Positions 9,888 through 19,358 of a DNA stretch of 64,000 bases are shown one piece after another (the first letter of the stretch is position 1; each line of letters begins with the position of its first letter). A program made the translations under genes and the position numbers. The DNA is from Telmatobacter sp. DSM 110680 (GTDB taxonomy: Bacteria > Acidobacteriota > Terriglobia > Terriglobales > Acidobacteriaceae), in assembly GCF_039994875.1 (NCBI RefSeq), contig NZ_CP121196.1:4898001-4962000 (forward strand), given 5' to 3'. The notes under the pieces were generated by a model. That model was not told where the DNA came from. It ran no database searches and saw only the letters and a list, made by a program, of their open reading frames with translations.

Positions 9888-10505
9888 ATGGAGACACGAA
9901 TCGGATTTGGCTGGGATTCGCACGCGTTCAAGGCGGGCGTACCGCTGCGCGTTGGCGGGATGACGCTGGAACACCCCGAGGGCCTGGCCGGGCACTCCGA
10001 TGGCGATGTGCTGCTTCACGCCATTACCGACGCTTTGCTGGGAGCCGTGGCGGCAGGCGATATCGGCAGCTTTTTTCCGCCTGGCGACCCGCGCTGGAAG
10101 GATGCCAATTCGGCGATATTCGTGAAACTGGCCATGGAAGAGTTGGAAAACGCCGGCTTCCGCATTGTCAATGTTGACACCACACTGATTATGAATGCCC
10201 CTAAGATCTCCCCGATCGCCGGCGAGATGCGCTCAACAGTAGCCGACCTTCTCGGAATCGAGATGGAACAGGTGAGCATCAAGGCCAAAACTCCCGAGGG
10301 ACTCGGTCTCGACCACGTGGCTCAATGCCATGCCGTCGTTCTGGTGGAGCGATCGATTGAACCGGATGAATTGAAGAGCATGAGCGCCGTTATCGAAAGT
10401 CAAAAACAGCTTGAAGATGTGGTGGACGACCTATTGGCTTCGGTCCATGGAGTTCCAAAGAAGCGTTCTATCAATCCAGTTTACGACACCGAAGATATTA
10501 CCTAG
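9888..10505 (+). CDS. ispF: 2-C-methyl-D-erythritol 2,4-cyclodiphosphate synthase IspF with C-terminal extension
   Basis: A 205-residue protein. The first 160 residues match IspF: RIGFGWDSHAF with metal ligands Asp and His, GHSDGDVLLHAITDALLG with the third ligand His, DIGSFFPPGDPRWKDANS, and the C-terminal TPEGLG. The enzyme converts CDP-ME 2-phosphate to MEcPP with loss of CMP and works as a trimer. The usual length is about 160 residues; here about 45 extra charged residues follow (IEPDELKSMSAV to YDTEDIT), rich in acidic residues and Val/Leu. The usual GRGEGIA-type turn is replaced by LDHVAQCHA. Start ATG with GGAG upstream. Confidence 0.95.
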   Translation: METRIGFGWDSHAFKAGVPLRVGGMTLEHPEGLAGHSDGDVLLHAITDALLGAVAAGDIGSFFPPGDPRWKDANSAIFVKLAMEELENAGFRIVNVDTTLIMNAPKISPIAGEMRSTVADLLGIEMEQVSIKAKTPEGLGLDHVAQCHAVVLVERSIEPDELKSMSAVIESQKQLEDVVDDLLASVHGVPKKRSINPVYDTEDIT

Positions 10506-10664
10506 CGGCCACGCGGGGATCCATCCGGTGCGACAAGAAATTGTCGGCGATAATTTGAACAGGGCAATTTGTGTTGCCGGAAAGCGCCTTGGACGCGTAT
10601 TCTCGGCGCAGACAATTGGGGCCCAGAGAACGAACGACCTCGGCGGGGCGAGGCCACATCCCAG

Positions 10665-12806
10665 ATGCGCATCCTGAGGTTATCGGTAACAAGCAAGAAG
10701 ATATCCATGCTCGTCGCGGCCATAGCGCTTGCCTCGATGATCGATTTTGCATGCGCGGCCCCCGGTGCTCCATTACAGGGCAGTGTATCCACGGTGAACT
10801 CACCGTCGGCACCGATCTCTCACTGGGCACAACAAGTGGTGCTTGGTTCTTCGACGGTGGAGTTGACCGGCCCATGGAAATTCCACAAAGGCGATAATCC
10901 CGCATGGGCGCAGCCGGACTTTAACGACTCGGGCTGGTCTTCCATGGACCTGACTCCGCCCCCGGGCTCCTACGATCCATTTTTGGGCACCAGCGGGTTC
11001 GTGCCAGGTTGGACGGTGCTCGGGGACCCTGGCTATTCGGGATATGCATGGTATCGACTCAAAACCAATATTCAATACGACCCGGGGCTGTCAGAGGGCG
11101 GGCTCGCAATCAAAATGCCCAACGACGTCGACGACGCCTACCAGATCTACGTAAACGGAACGCTACTCGGCTCTCTGGGCGACTTCACCGATAAAGGAGT
11201 GACAACCTATCTCACTCTGCCGCGGGCATTCGTCCTCCCGAAAGGAATCAAGAGCGGTCAGGTCACATTTGCGATCCGCGTGTGGATGGACCCCTCAACG
11301 CCGTTGACCAATCCGGATACCGGTGGTTTACATGAGCCACCAGTCCTGGGACAGGCTGGCCCAATCGAACGCATGCTGCATATGGCTTGGGATTCGGTGA
11401 ATCATTCCCAGTTGAGCCGATTCCTGGTGCTGGGCGTACTCCTGCTTGCCATAACCGTGACGGTGGTTTTGTTCTGGCTTGATCGGAAAGAAAAAGCGTA
11501 TCTATGGCTGGGACTTACGTGCGGTGGAGTGGCACTGGAAACGGTACTGACTCTCCTCGGGAACTACACTTCGTTGTTGCCGTCCGCTGTGTTTTTCTTG
11601 TTGTCCGACGCGGTTATGAAGCCCGCGATCATTGCGCTGTGGATCGTTTTCTGGGCCTACTGGTTCCGGATGGGCCGCATGGAGCGCATGCACAAAATGG
11701 TGTGGGCTTTTGCGCTTGTACTCGGCCTGACGATTGCCATGATGCGCGCGCCGCTTTACGGCATGCTGATTCCGGTCCACGCATTGGTATATCTCGCTCC
11801 GCTCTCCGTTTTTATCAAGCTGCTGCTGGGGGGACTGCTGCTGTGGGTGGCTTGGGAAGGTATGCGCAAAGACCACACTGGGGCATGGCTAGCGATGCCC
11901 GCAGTTGGTCTGGTGATCGTATCGCTTTACCAGCAAGAGTTGCTCGTGCTTCATGTTCCTCTGAGTTTCTTCCCGTTTGGTATGGCAGTGGGCATCAGCC
12001 AGATTGCCGTGGTGGTATCGCTCAACATCATCACCCTGCTTCTGATGCGGCGGTTCCTGCAGTCGCTGCGGCTGCGGCAGCAATGGGAAGCCGAAATCGA
12101 CCAGGCTAGACAGATTCAGCAACTGCTGATCCCCGAAGCCATTCCAACGATTCCGGGCTATGTTCTTGAGACTGAATACAAACCAGCCCAGCAGGTAGGC
12201 GGCGACTTCTTCCAGATTTTGCCCGATGGGCACGGCGGTGTGCTGGTCTTGCTCGGGGACGTGACCGGAAAAGGCCTGCAGGCCGGCATGCAGGTAGCTT
12301 TGATCGTGGGCGCGATTCGCACTACCGTGGAAACCAGTTACGAGCCCCATGTCGTACTTGAGTCACTGAATCGCAGGCTATGTGGGCGCGGACAGTCTTA
12401 CGCGACATGCGTGGCGATGCACATTGCCGCGGACGGCAAGACGACCATCGCGAATGCCGGGCATCTGGCGCCGTATTTAAACGGGAAAGAACTCGCCATG
12501 GCCGGCAACCTGCCGCTTGGCCTGAACGACTCCATCACCTTCGATCAGACGACCATCCAGTTGAAACAGAAAGATCGGCTGCTGGTGATCACCGATGGCG
12601 TGATTGAAGCGAAGAATGCAAAGAACGAGCTCTTTGGCTTCAACCGAGCGCGCTCAATCAGTCATCTCCCCGCGGCATTCATCGTCAAGGCTGCAGAGAT
12701 CTTCGGTCAGGAAGACGACATCACCGTAGTCTCCATTTCTCGCCTGGCGCAGGAAAAAGAAGGCGATATTACCGCGACGCCGCCGATGAAGTCTGAAGTC
12801 GCCTGA
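10665..12806 (+). CDS. Membrane PP2C-type (SpoIIE/RsbU) serine phosphatase with exported sensor domain
   Basis: A 713-residue protein. A signal peptide (about 1-31) leads to an extracytoplasmic beta-sandwich resembling the galactose-binding-like sensor of 7TM receptor proteins (WKFHKGDNPAW, DSGWSSMDL, YAWYRLK, YVNGTLLGSLG). About seven TM segments (roughly 255-455) follow, then a short helical linker and a SpoIIE phosphatase domain (about 480-695). The metal-binding aspartates are visible in VGGDFF, LGDVTGKG, ITDGVIEA and EDDITVV; NAGH is also present. Such proteins dephosphorylate anti-sigma antagonist proteins in partner-switching control of stress or envelope genes. No RsbV/RsbW homologue lies nearby. 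I chose ATG 10665 over the upstream in-frame 10569 because it starts the signal peptide. Confidence 0.9.
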   Translation: MRILRLSVTSKKISMLVAAIALASMIDFACAAPGAPLQGSVSTVNSPSAPISHWAQQVVLGSSTVELTGPWKFHKGDNPAWAQPDFNDSGWSSMDLTPPPGSYDPFLGTSGFVPGWTVLGDPGYSGYAWYRLKTNIQYDPGLSEGGLAIKMPNDVDDAYQIYVNGTLLGSLGDFTDKGVTTYLTLPRAFVLPKGIKSGQVTFAIRVWMDPSTPLTNPDTGGLHEPPVLGQAGPIERMLHMAWDSVNHSQLSRFLVLGVLLLAITVTVVLFWLDRKEKAYLWLGLTCGGVALETVLTLLGNYTSLLPSAVFFLLSDAVMKPAIIALWIVFWAYWFRMGRMERMHKMVWAFALVLGLTIAMMRAPLYGMLIPVHALVYLAPLSVFIKLLLGGLLLWVAWEGMRKDHTGAWLAMPAVGLVIVSLYQQELLVLHVPLSFFPFGMAVGISQIAVVVSLNIITLLLMRRFLQSLRLRQQWEAEIDQARQIQQLLIPEAIPTIPGYVLETEYKPAQQVGGDFFQILPDGHGGVLVLLGDVTGKGLQAGMQVALIVGAIRTTVETSYEPHVVLESLNRRLCGRGQSYATCVAMHIAADGKTTIANAGHLAPYLNGKELAMAGNLPLGLNDSITFDQTTIQLKQKDRLLVITDGVIEAKNAKNELFGFNRARSISHLPAAFIVKAAEIFGQEDDITVVSISRLAQEKEGDITATPPMKSEVA

Positions 12807-12946
12807 GCGCCTCTCCCCCTGTCCAGCCCTTTCCAGAACATTGCCTTTTGAGTACGCTCTCTGTTTCCGAAAAGAAACTGATTGCGAAAATCGGTGATTC
12901 GACGTAGCTTGGCTCAGAGTTCGATTCCAATCCTGGAGTATTCGAT

Positions 12947-13261
12947 ATGCATTCCCTTGCCATGCTTCTACAGGACAATCAGCCAAATCCCGAAATGCTT
13001 CAGCACCTCATGGTTGCGATGGCGGCAATCATTCCTATCATCATGGTGCTCGCGATCGCGATCTTTATGGTGCCCTGCTGGTTTATCTGCAAGAAAGCCG
13101 GCTTCTCGCCCTGGCTCTCGCTGCTCTGCATCATTCCGTCATTAGGAACCCTGGTCTTGCTCTACGTTCTCGCGTTTGCCGATTGGAAGGTCGGACCAGT
13201 TCCCATGGCCGCTTATCCGCCACCGTATCCGCCGCAGCCGCCCTATCCACCGCAGGCGTGA
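12947..13261 (+). CDS. Small membrane protein with proline/tyrosine-rich tail
   Basis: A 104-residue protein with two hydrophobic segments (about 18-42 and 50-78) separated by CWFICKKAGFSPW and a C-terminal tail of repeated P-P-Y-P units. This layout (two TMs, FSPWLSLLCIIPSLGTLVLLYVLAF-type second helix, proline tail) is common in small uncharacterised bacterial membrane proteins. It lies between the phosphatase gene and gltX; no function is recognised. Confidence 0.75.
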   Translation: MHSLAMLLQDNQPNPEMLQHLMVAMAAIIPIIMVLAIAIFMVPCWFICKKAGFSPWLSLLCIIPSLGTLVLLYVLAFADWKVGPVPMAAYPPPYPPQPPYPPQA

Positions 13262-13323
13262 GACGGCTCACCTGATTCATACGGGATCGAATGCTAGCAT
13301 CGTGATTGGAACGTATTGATACG

Positions 13324-14814
13324 ATGCCCGATCCGACTCCCACAACAACTGGAAATATTCGCGTCCGTTTTGCGCCTTCGCCCACCGGTTTTCTCCACGT
13401 TGGCAGTGCGCGCACGTTTATTTTCAATTGGCTTTATGCCCGCCACAATCACGGAACCATGGTGCTGCGGCTCGACGACACGGATATCGAGCGCAACACC
13501 GATGCGAGCGTCCAGTCGATCTTTGAGGGACTGCGCTGGCTGGGCCTTTCCTGGGATGAAGAGTACAAGCAGTCCGAACGCCTAGCCCTGCATCGCCAGG
13601 CCGCCGAATCCATCTTCGCCAAAGGCCTCGCCTATCGCGACTTCACACCTGCCCATGCCGCCGAAGGCGAAACATCCTCCGCGCAGGGTGCATGGCTATT
13701 CAATCCCGGCATGCGCGAAACATCACGCGAAGAAAGCGATCGCCGCGCCGCCGCAGGTGAGAAGTTTGCGCTCCGCTACCGTGTTCCCCGCGGCGAAGAT
13801 CGCGTCTTGATCTTCAAAGATGCTGTCTACGGAGCGCAATCCAAACCAGCCGACGAGGTTGAAGACTTCGCCCTCCTGCGCTCTGACGGAATGCCGACGT
13901 ATCACCTTGCGTCCTGCGTCGACGATGCCGACCTCCGCATCAGCCACATTATCCGCGGGCAGGATCACCTCACCAACACCTTCAAGCATCTGCTGATCTT
14001 CGAAGGCCTGGGTGCGGAGCCGCCCCAGTTCGGGCACCTTCCCCTACTCGTCGCACCGGACGGTACCAAACTCTCCAAGCGCAAGCACGGCCCAGTAGTC
14101 AGCGTCACCACCTATGCGAATGCCGGCTTTCTGCCTGAGGCCTTTATCAACTTTCTTTGTCTCCTTGGCTGGTCGCCGAAAGATGACCGCGAGTTCCTCA
14201 GCCTCGAAGAACTTATCGCCGCATTCACCCTGGAACACGTCAACCGCTCCAACGCCGTCGTCAACTTCACCGAGGAAGACCCATTCGACGCGAAGGCCGT
14301 CCATCTCAACGGTGAGCACATCCGCGCCCTATCCGTCGAGCAGCTCAGCGCGCGTCTGCAGCCCTTTTTCGATCAGGCCGGACTGCATCCATCGCCTGAA
14401 AAACTTCTAGCTGTCACCCCGCTCATTCGCGAGCGCATTAAGTTGCTGAAGGACGCCGTCTCCGCCGCCGACTTCTTCTTCGTCTCGGAGCTTCCGCCTT
14501 ACGACCCTGCCGAGCTGATCCCGCAAATCAGCAAGAAAGAGCAGGGCGATGGCGCCCTCGCCCACCGCGTTCTTCAAACCGCGCTCGAAGTTCTGCCCAC
14601 CACGGAGTTCGATCACGACACACTCGACAAGGCGCTGCGTGAAGCCGCGGCAACGTTGGGCCTCAAAGCCGGACCGATGTTTCAGCCGATCCGCGTAGCC
14701 GTCTGCGGACGCAAAAACGCGCCGCCCCTCTTTGAAACCATGATCGTCCTTGGCCGCGACGTATGCCTTATCCGTATCCAAGAGGCTATAGCCAAACTCG
14801 AATCCACTAAATAA
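13324..14814 (+). CDS. gltX: Glutamyl-tRNA synthetase
   Basis: A 496-residue class I aminoacyl-tRNA synthetase. The HIGH-type motif is in [19 protein letters not shown] and the KMSKS-type loop is in KLSKRKHG. The middle region [27 protein letters not shown] is typical, as is the helical anticodon-binding C-terminus. It loads glutamate on tRNA-Glu. I prefer ATG 13324 to the TTG at 13306, since the extra six residues have no family match. glnS follows 51 bases downstream. With a separate glutaminyl enzyme next door, this one is likely to be discriminating, but that is inference. Confidence 0.97.
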   Translation: MPDPTPTTTGNIRVRFAPSPTGFLHVGSARTFIFNWLYARHNHGTMVLRLDDTDIERNTDASVQSIFEGLRWLGLSWDEEYKQSERLALHRQAAESIFAKGLAYRDFTPAHAAEGETSSAQGAWLFNPGMRETSREESDRRAAAGEKFALRYRVPRGEDRVLIFKDAVYGAQSKPADEVEDFALLRSDGMPTYHLASCVDDADLRISHIIRGQDHLTNTFKHLLIFEGLGAEPPQFGHLPLLVAPDGTKLSKRKHGPVVSVTTYANAGFLPEAFINFLCLLGWSPKDDREFLSLEELIAAFTLEHVNRSNAVVNFTEEDPFDAKAVHLNGEHIRALSVEQLSARLQPFFDQAGLHPSPEKLLAVTPLIRERIKLLKDAVSAADFFFVSELPPYDPAELIPQISKKEQGDGALAHRVLQTALEVLPTTEFDHDTLDKALREAAATLGLKAGPMFQPIRVAVCGRKNAPPLFETMIVLGRDVCLIRIQEAIAKLESTK

Positions 14815-14865
14815 GCCAGTCCGCTTTTTGGGGAAGCAATACTTGTGACGTCAGGAATCGCAGCT

Positions 14866-16572
14866 ATGAGCAACGGAAATCCGGAAATGCAGGACACTCG
14901 CCCCGTCTCTAACTTTCTTCGTGACCAAATCGCCGAAGACGTGCGCACCAAAAAGTACGGCGACGCCATCGTCCAGACGCGTTTCCCACCCGAGCCAAAC
15001 GGCTACCTCCACATCGGCCACGCCAAGGCAATCTGTCTTGACTTCGGTCTCGCCGACGAGTTCGGTGGAAAGACCAACCTCCGCTTCGACGACACCAATC
15101 CCGAGAAAGAAGAGCAGGAGTACGTCGACTCCATCCAGAAAGATGTCCGCTGGCTCGGCTTCGACTGGGAGCGTCTTTGCTACGCCTCCGACTACTTCCC
15201 GCAGCTCTACGAGTGGGCCCTCAAGCTGATCCGCGACGGCAAAGCCTACGTCGACGACCTCACTGCCGACGAAATCCGCCAGCACCGCGGCACCTTGACC
15301 GAGCCCGGCAAGAACAGCCCGTATCGCGACCGCTCAATCGAAGAAAATCTGGACCTGTTTCAGAGGATGAAGGCCGGCGAATTCCCCGACGGCACCCGCG
15401 TTCTACGCGCCAAGATCGACATGTCCTCGCCCAACCTCAACATGCGCGATCCGGTCATGTACCGCATCCTTCATGCGTCGCACCATCGTACCGGCGACGA
15501 GTGGTGCATCTACCCCATGTACGACTACGCCCATGGCCAGTCCGATTCCATCGAGCGTGTCACGCACTCCATGTGCACGCTCGAATTCGCAGATCACCAG
15601 CCGCTCTATCGCTGGTACATCGAAAACCTCGGCATCTTTCCCTCGCAGCAGATCGAGTTCGACCGTCTCAACATTACCTACACGCTGCTCAGCAAGCGCA
15701 AGCTGCTGCAGTTCGTGCAGGAGAAGGTCGTCCGCGGATGGGACGATCCGCGCATGCCCACCCTGTCGGGCTTCCGTCGCCGCGGCTTCACTCCCGAAGC
15801 CATTCGCACCTTCGTCGGGTCCATCGGCGCTTCACGCACCAACGGCAGCACCGACATTGAAATGCTGGAGCACTTTCAGCGTGACGACCTCAACCGCCGG
15901 GCTTCACGGGCGATGGTTGTGCTGCGCCCCCTCAAGCTCGTCATCGACAACTATCCTGCTGGACAGGAAGAGTTCGTCGAAGTCGCCAACAATCCCGAAG
16001 ACCCATCCGCCGGAACTCGCAAAGTTCCCTTCTCCGGCGAGATTTACATCGAGCAAGACGACTTCCGCGAAGTTCCTCCGCCAAAGTACTACCGGCTCTC
16101 TCCCGGCAAGGAAGTTCGCCTGCGCAATGCCTACTTTGTCACTGCACAGAACGTGGTCAAAGACGTCGACGGCAATATCGTAGAGGTCCACTGCACCTAC
16201 GATCCGGCCAGCAAGGGTGGCAACTCGCCCGACGGACGCAAGGTCAAGTCGACGATGCACTGGGTTTCGGCCGGGCACGCCATCTCCGCAGAGATCCGTC
16301 TATACGACAAACTCTTCACCAAGCCCGATCCAAGCGACGTCGAGGAGGGCAAGGACGTCCTCAGCAATCTCAATCCCAACTCGCTTGAAATACTGACCAG
16401 CGCCAAACTGGAGCCGTCTCTTGCTAATGCCCGGCTTGAGGATCACTACCAGTTCGAGCGCGTCGGCTACTTCTGCCTCGATCCCGACTCCGCGCCCGGC
16501 AATCTCGTCTTCAATCGGACCCTTTCGCTCAAAGATTCTTGGGCCAAGATTGAGAAAAAGGCGGGGGCGTAG
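14866..16572 (+). CDS. glnS: Glutaminyl-tRNA synthetase
   Basis: A 568-residue class I synthetase. [18 protein letters not shown] carries the HIGH motif, [11 protein letters not shown] the KMSKS-like loop, and the beta-barrel anticodon-binding domains fill the C-terminal half ([31 protein letters not shown]). It charges tRNA-Gln directly; many bacteria instead use the amidotransferase route, and GlnRS is thought to have reached bacteria from eukaryotes. ATG 14866 is preferred to GTG 14845. Same-strand neighbour of gltX and convergent with the thioredoxin-type operon. Confidence 0.97.
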   Translation: MSNGNPEMQDTRPVSNFLRDQIAEDVRTKKYGDAIVQTRFPPEPNGYLHIGHAKAICLDFGLADEFGGKTNLRFDDTNPEKEEQEYVDSIQKDVRWLGFDWERLCYASDYFPQLYEWALKLIRDGKAYVDDLTADEIRQHRGTLTEPGKNSPYRDRSIEENLDLFQRMKAGEFPDGTRVLRAKIDMSSPNLNMRDPVMYRILHASHHRTGDEWCIYPMYDYAHGQSDSIERVTHSMCTLEFADHQPLYRWYIENLGIFPSQQIEFDRLNITYTLLSKRKLLQFVQEKVVRGWDDPRMPTLSGFRRRGFTPEAIRTFVGSIGASRTNGSTDIEMLEHFQRDDLNRRASRAMVVLRPLKLVIDNYPAGQEEFVEVANNPEDPSAGTRKVPFSGEIYIEQDDFREVPPPKYYRLSPGKEVRLRNAYFVTAQNVVKDVDGNIVEVHCTYDPASKGGNSPDGRKVKSTMHWVSAGHAISAEIRLYDKLFTKPDPSDVEEGKDVLSNLNPNSLEILTSAKLEPSLANARLEDHYQFERVGYFCLDPDSAPGNLVFNRTLSLKDSWAKIEKKAGA

Positions 16573-16632
16573 CTAACTGATCTGAATTGGACAAACGCCT
16601 CGGCGGCTTTCGGCGGGGCCCTGATGAAATCG

Positions 16633-17148
16633 CTACTTGCCAACCACATCAATCGGCACGGTGATTGTCTTCGGGGGCATGCAGGCATTCTGGTCGCACG
16701 CCTGGTAGCGTAACTTCGCTTCGACAAGATGATCGCCGGGGGCGGCAACGATCTTTGAGTCGATTGTGAACTCGCCGCTGTACACCAGAAGCCTCTCATT
16801 CGGATCAACTGGCAGCGTGAAATCCACGCCCGCTGGATAGCTGGCGCTGGCAAGGTGAACACCTGAGGACTCAGGAATTGAGAAGACCGTAGGGATCAGG
16901 TAGTCCGCGCGCGGCTTGTGCGCGTTGATATGCAAGTTCTGCTGGATGCGAAAGTGGAGTGCAACCGAGCTTGGCTTTCCCGCCGGAACGGTCACCTGCT
17001 CGGGATAAAGATATTCGACAGCTTCTGTTTTGTGGCTCGATTTGTGCGGAGATTCAGACACAGAATCCTGCGCTCGGCTCGCAGAACAAACGAAGCACGG
17101 CGTCATACAAATTGCAATACAGACGAGCCAGCTCTTTGCGTACGTCAA
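16633..17148 (-). CDS. Exported stand-alone DsbD alpha-domain-like protein
   Basis: A 171-residue protein with a signal peptide (about 5-26). The mature part looks like the N-terminal periplasmic domain of DsbD/CcdA-type reductases: a beta-sandwich ending in LRYQACDQNACMPP, whose two cysteines match the redox pair of DsbD-alpha (YQGCAD..CYPP type). The membrane and C-terminal thioredoxin domains of full DsbD are absent. It starts 11 bases after the TlpA-like gene, so the pair probably forms an operon in which an exported thioredoxin and this domain exchange disulfides. The membrane electron carrier is not in the window. Confidence 0.8.
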   Translation of the reverse strand: MTYAKSWLVCIAICMTPCFVCSASRAQDSVSESPHKSSHKTEAVEYLYPEQVTVPAGKPSSVALHFRIQQNLHINAHKPRADYLIPTVFSIPESSGVHLASASYPAGVDFTLPVDPNERLLVYSGEFTIDSKIVAAPGDHLVEAKLRYQACDQNACMPPKTITVPIDVVGK

Positions 17149-17159
17149 TTCCGCGCTCC

Positions 17160-17792
17160 TCAGCTGCCCAGTGTCTTTTTGATGTTCTCTTCCATATCGT
17201 CTTTGGAGGTGATGCCGAGTTGCACCGCGACAACTTTGCCGTCAGGGTTGACATAAATAGACGTGGGCATCGCGTCGAGGCCGCCATACACGCTGGCGAG
17301 GCTGTCGCCGTTGATGAGGACGGGATACTGCATGTGCTCGTCCTTTACAAATTTAGCAATAGCCGCCTTGTCGCGGGCCCATCCTTCTTTATCGCCGGGC
17401 TGCAGGTCATCGCCTTCGGTCGAGATGCCGACGATTTCAAATCCCTTCGACGCATACTCATTCTGCAGTTCGATGAGCCAGGGTGTTTCGATCTTGCATG
17501 GTCCGCACCAAGTTGCCCAGAAATTGATAAGCAGAGGCTTGCCTTTAAAGTTCGACAGCGCAACCGTCTTTCCACTCAGATCCTGGAGGACAAAGTCGGG
17601 AGCAGGCTTTCCAATCAGAGAGGTTTGACTTTGGGGAACGTCCCCGGCTGCAGGAATCAGCTCTGCATGCGAAGCACTAGCCAAGGCCCGCTCGGCCGCC
17701 TGCTTACGGTACTCCCAGTTGGCCCATCCGGCCCAGGCAAACGTCGCGAGGATGAGCAGTGTGACGCCGATAACAATGGTGTTGCGCTTCAA
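17160..17792 (-). CDS. TlpA/ResA-like membrane-anchored thiol-disulfide oxidoreductase
   Basis: A 210-residue protein with one N-terminal TM anchor (about 6-22) and a thioredoxin-fold domain. The active site is WCGPC in INFWATWCGPCKIETPW, and the sequence before it (GKPAPDFVLQDLSGKTVALSNFKGKPLLINF) is typical of TlpA/ResA proteins. The cis-Pro turn is in MPTSIYVNPDGK. Family members face the periplasm and reduce disulfides, often for cytochrome c assembly. The DsbD-alpha-like gene follows directly. Confidence 0.92.
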   Translation of the reverse strand: MKRNTIVIGVTLLILATFAWAGWANWEYRKQAAERALASASHAELIPAAGDVPQSQTSLIGKPAPDFVLQDLSGKTVALSNFKGKPLLINFWATWCGPCKIETPWLIELQNEYASKGFEIVGISTEGDDLQPGDKEGWARDKAAIAKFVKDEHMQYPVLINGDSLASVYGGLDAMPTSIYVNPDGKVVAVQLGITSKDDMEENIKKTLGS

Positions 17793-17928
17793 GGGGAAAA
17801 ACCTCTCGTCATCTATTGTACGAGGGAGGACAGAGCACCGGGAACAGCGGACACTGACCTTGCGGAAGAGTCAAAGCAGCCAGTGACTGCAAAGTTGAAA
17901 ACCAGTAAGGCCAGCGGAACGCGGGTCT

Positions 17929-17954
17929 CACTGTCCACTGATCACTGTCCACTG
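17929..17954. repeat. Two direct copies of a 12-base sequence upstream of kdsD
   Basis: CACTGTCCACTG occurs at 17929-17940 and again at 17943-17954, separated by AT. Each copy contains CACTG twice, so the block is a small nested repeat. It ends 16 bases before the kdsD start. It might be a dispersed intergenic repeat or a binding site. Confidence 0.6.
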
Positions 17955-17970
17955 TTAAGATCAGAAACCG

Positions 17971-18966
17971 ATGAATCGCAACAACGAGAAAGATCCCCTG
18001 ACACCTGCGGGACTGGTGCGCACTGAAGCCGCTGCGCTTGAGTCACTGGCGGCGCGGCTGGACGGTCCGATGGCGGCTGATTTTGACCGAGCCGTGGACC
18101 TGATTGTGCGTTGCGGTGAATGCAATGGCCGCGTGGTTGTCACCGGCATGGGCAAGAGCGGCATCATCGCCCAGAAGATTGCGGCTACGTTGAGTTCCAC
18201 GGGAAGTCCCGCTTTGTTCCTGCATCCTGCCGAAGCAGTTCACGGCGACCTGGGCGTACTGATGCCCGGCGACGTGGTGATTGCGCTGTCGGCAAGCGGC
18301 GAAACCGAGGAGATACTGCGCCTGCTGGCGACGCTCAAGCGCAAGGGCGATGCCCTGGTGAGTTTCTGCTGCAATCTAAAGTCGACTCTCGCGGGAGCTA
18401 GTGATGTGGCCCTTGATTGCAGTGTTGATCGCGAAGCTTGCGGATTGAATCTCGCGCCCACGGCAAGCACGACGGCGATGCTTGCTCTGGGGGACGCGCT
18501 CGCGGTCGCAGTGAGTCTGCGCAAAGGATTCAAAGCCGAAGACTTCGCGGAACTCCATCCCGGCGGCAAACTCGGCAAGCAACTCGCCAAGGTTCGGGAC
18601 CTGATGCACGCTGGCAACGACATCCCGGTTGTCACTCTGCAGACGCCAATGTCCGATGTGATTTACGAGATGTCGTCGAAGAAACTGGGCATGACCACGG
18701 TGCAGGAGGCGGGTCGCCTACGTGGCGTCATCAGTGACGGTGATTTGCGCCGACTGCTGGAGCGCGAAGGCGGAGCGGCGCTGAGCAAGTCGGCAGGCGA
18801 GGCCATGAACGCAAAGCCTCGTACCATCACTGGCGAGGAACTCGCGGCAAAGGCGCTGGCGATTCTCGAGGAGCGGAAGATTACGTCGCTGGTGGTTGTC
18901 AATGCGGAAGGCAAGGTCGAAGGTGTGGTGCATCTGCATGATTTGTGGGGAGTCGAATTGATCTAG
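17971..18966 (+). CDS. kdsD: Arabinose-5-phosphate isomerase (KdsD/KpsF family)
   Basis: A 331-residue protein with an N-terminal SIS sugar-isomerase domain (about 35-185; VVTGMGKSGIIAQKIAATLSSTG, then ALSASGETEEIL) and two CBS domains (about 205-325). The SIS region binds the sugar phosphate and interconverts ribulose 5-phosphate and arabinose 5-phosphate, the first step to KDO for the LPS inner core. This supports a Gram-negative envelope. FAELHPGGKLGKQL links the domains, as in known KdsD proteins. The start is ATG; the upstream region carries the 12-base direct repeats. Confidence 0.95.
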   Translation: MNRNNEKDPLTPAGLVRTEAAALESLAARLDGPMAADFDRAVDLIVRCGECNGRVVVTGMGKSGIIAQKIAATLSSTGSPALFLHPAEAVHGDLGVLMPGDVVIALSASGETEEILRLLATLKRKGDALVSFCCNLKSTLAGASDVALDCSVDREACGLNLAPTASTTAMLALGDALAVAVSLRKGFKAEDFAELHPGGKLGKQLAKVRDLMHAGNDIPVVTLQTPMSDVIYEMSSKKLGMTTVQEAGRLRGVISDGDLRRLLEREGGAALSKSAGEAMNAKPRTITGEELAAKALAILEERKITSLVVVNAEGKVEGVVHLHDLWGVELI

Positions 18967-18980
18967 GAGCAGATGTCCAC

Positions 18981-19358
18981 TTGGTCGATCCCCGCAAGGA
19001 ACCGGTATCGTTCGATGAGATTCGTGCTGACATCGAAGCGAAACAGCGCTCGATAATCTGGCCGGATTATCTTGCTGCAACGGGACGGGTCTATGGGTTT
19101 CTATGGAATGGCGACCCTAAAGCTAAAATTATTCCGCGTGCTGGCCTTGTCCTATTTGGCTTGCATTTTTTCGCAGGAGGAATTGCCTTCATCGCTGCTT
19201 CTATCGGAGGCGAACCTGAGGACAGGTTCTACCCGGGTGCAGTCATCGGTTCCGTTTTTGTTCTTTTAGCCCTCCGTATGTTCAGGAATGCATTGCTCTT
19301 CGCGCCGAAACCGCTGAAATCTGAGGGCGAAGGAGAATTTCAAAGTGACAAATCATAA
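18981..19358 (+). CDS. Small membrane protein, unknown function, start uncertain
   Basis: A protein of about 125 residues. I give TTG 18981 because AGGAG lies at 18965-18969; an alternative is GTG 18945, which overlaps the end of kdsD by 22 bases. A soluble N-terminal stretch (VSFDEIRADIEAKQRSI) precedes two TM segments (about 55-78 and 85-105). I do not recognise a family. Its last 14 bases overlap the GTG start of the dehydrogenase gene, so they are probably cotranscribed. Confidence 0.6.
   Translation: MVDPRKEPVSFDEIRADIEAKQRSIIWPDYLAATGRVYGFLWNGDPKAKIIPRAGLVLFGLHFFAGGIAFIAASIGGEPEDRFYPGAVIGSVFVLLALRMFRNALLFAPKPLKSEGEGEFQSDKS

Noticed and set aside
12912-12934. tRNA T-loop-like GTTCGATTCC
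   Set aside because: No flanking stem or cloverleaf; the T-arm bases do not pair.
15177-15860. Plus-strand frame of 227 codons rich in Arg and His inside glnS
   Set aside because: Alternate frame of glnS; composition is typical of GC-rich shadows.
16959-18026. Plus-strand frame of 355 codons across the DsbD-like and TlpA-like genes
   Set aside because: Antisense to two genes with clear motifs and runs into kdsD in the wrong frame.
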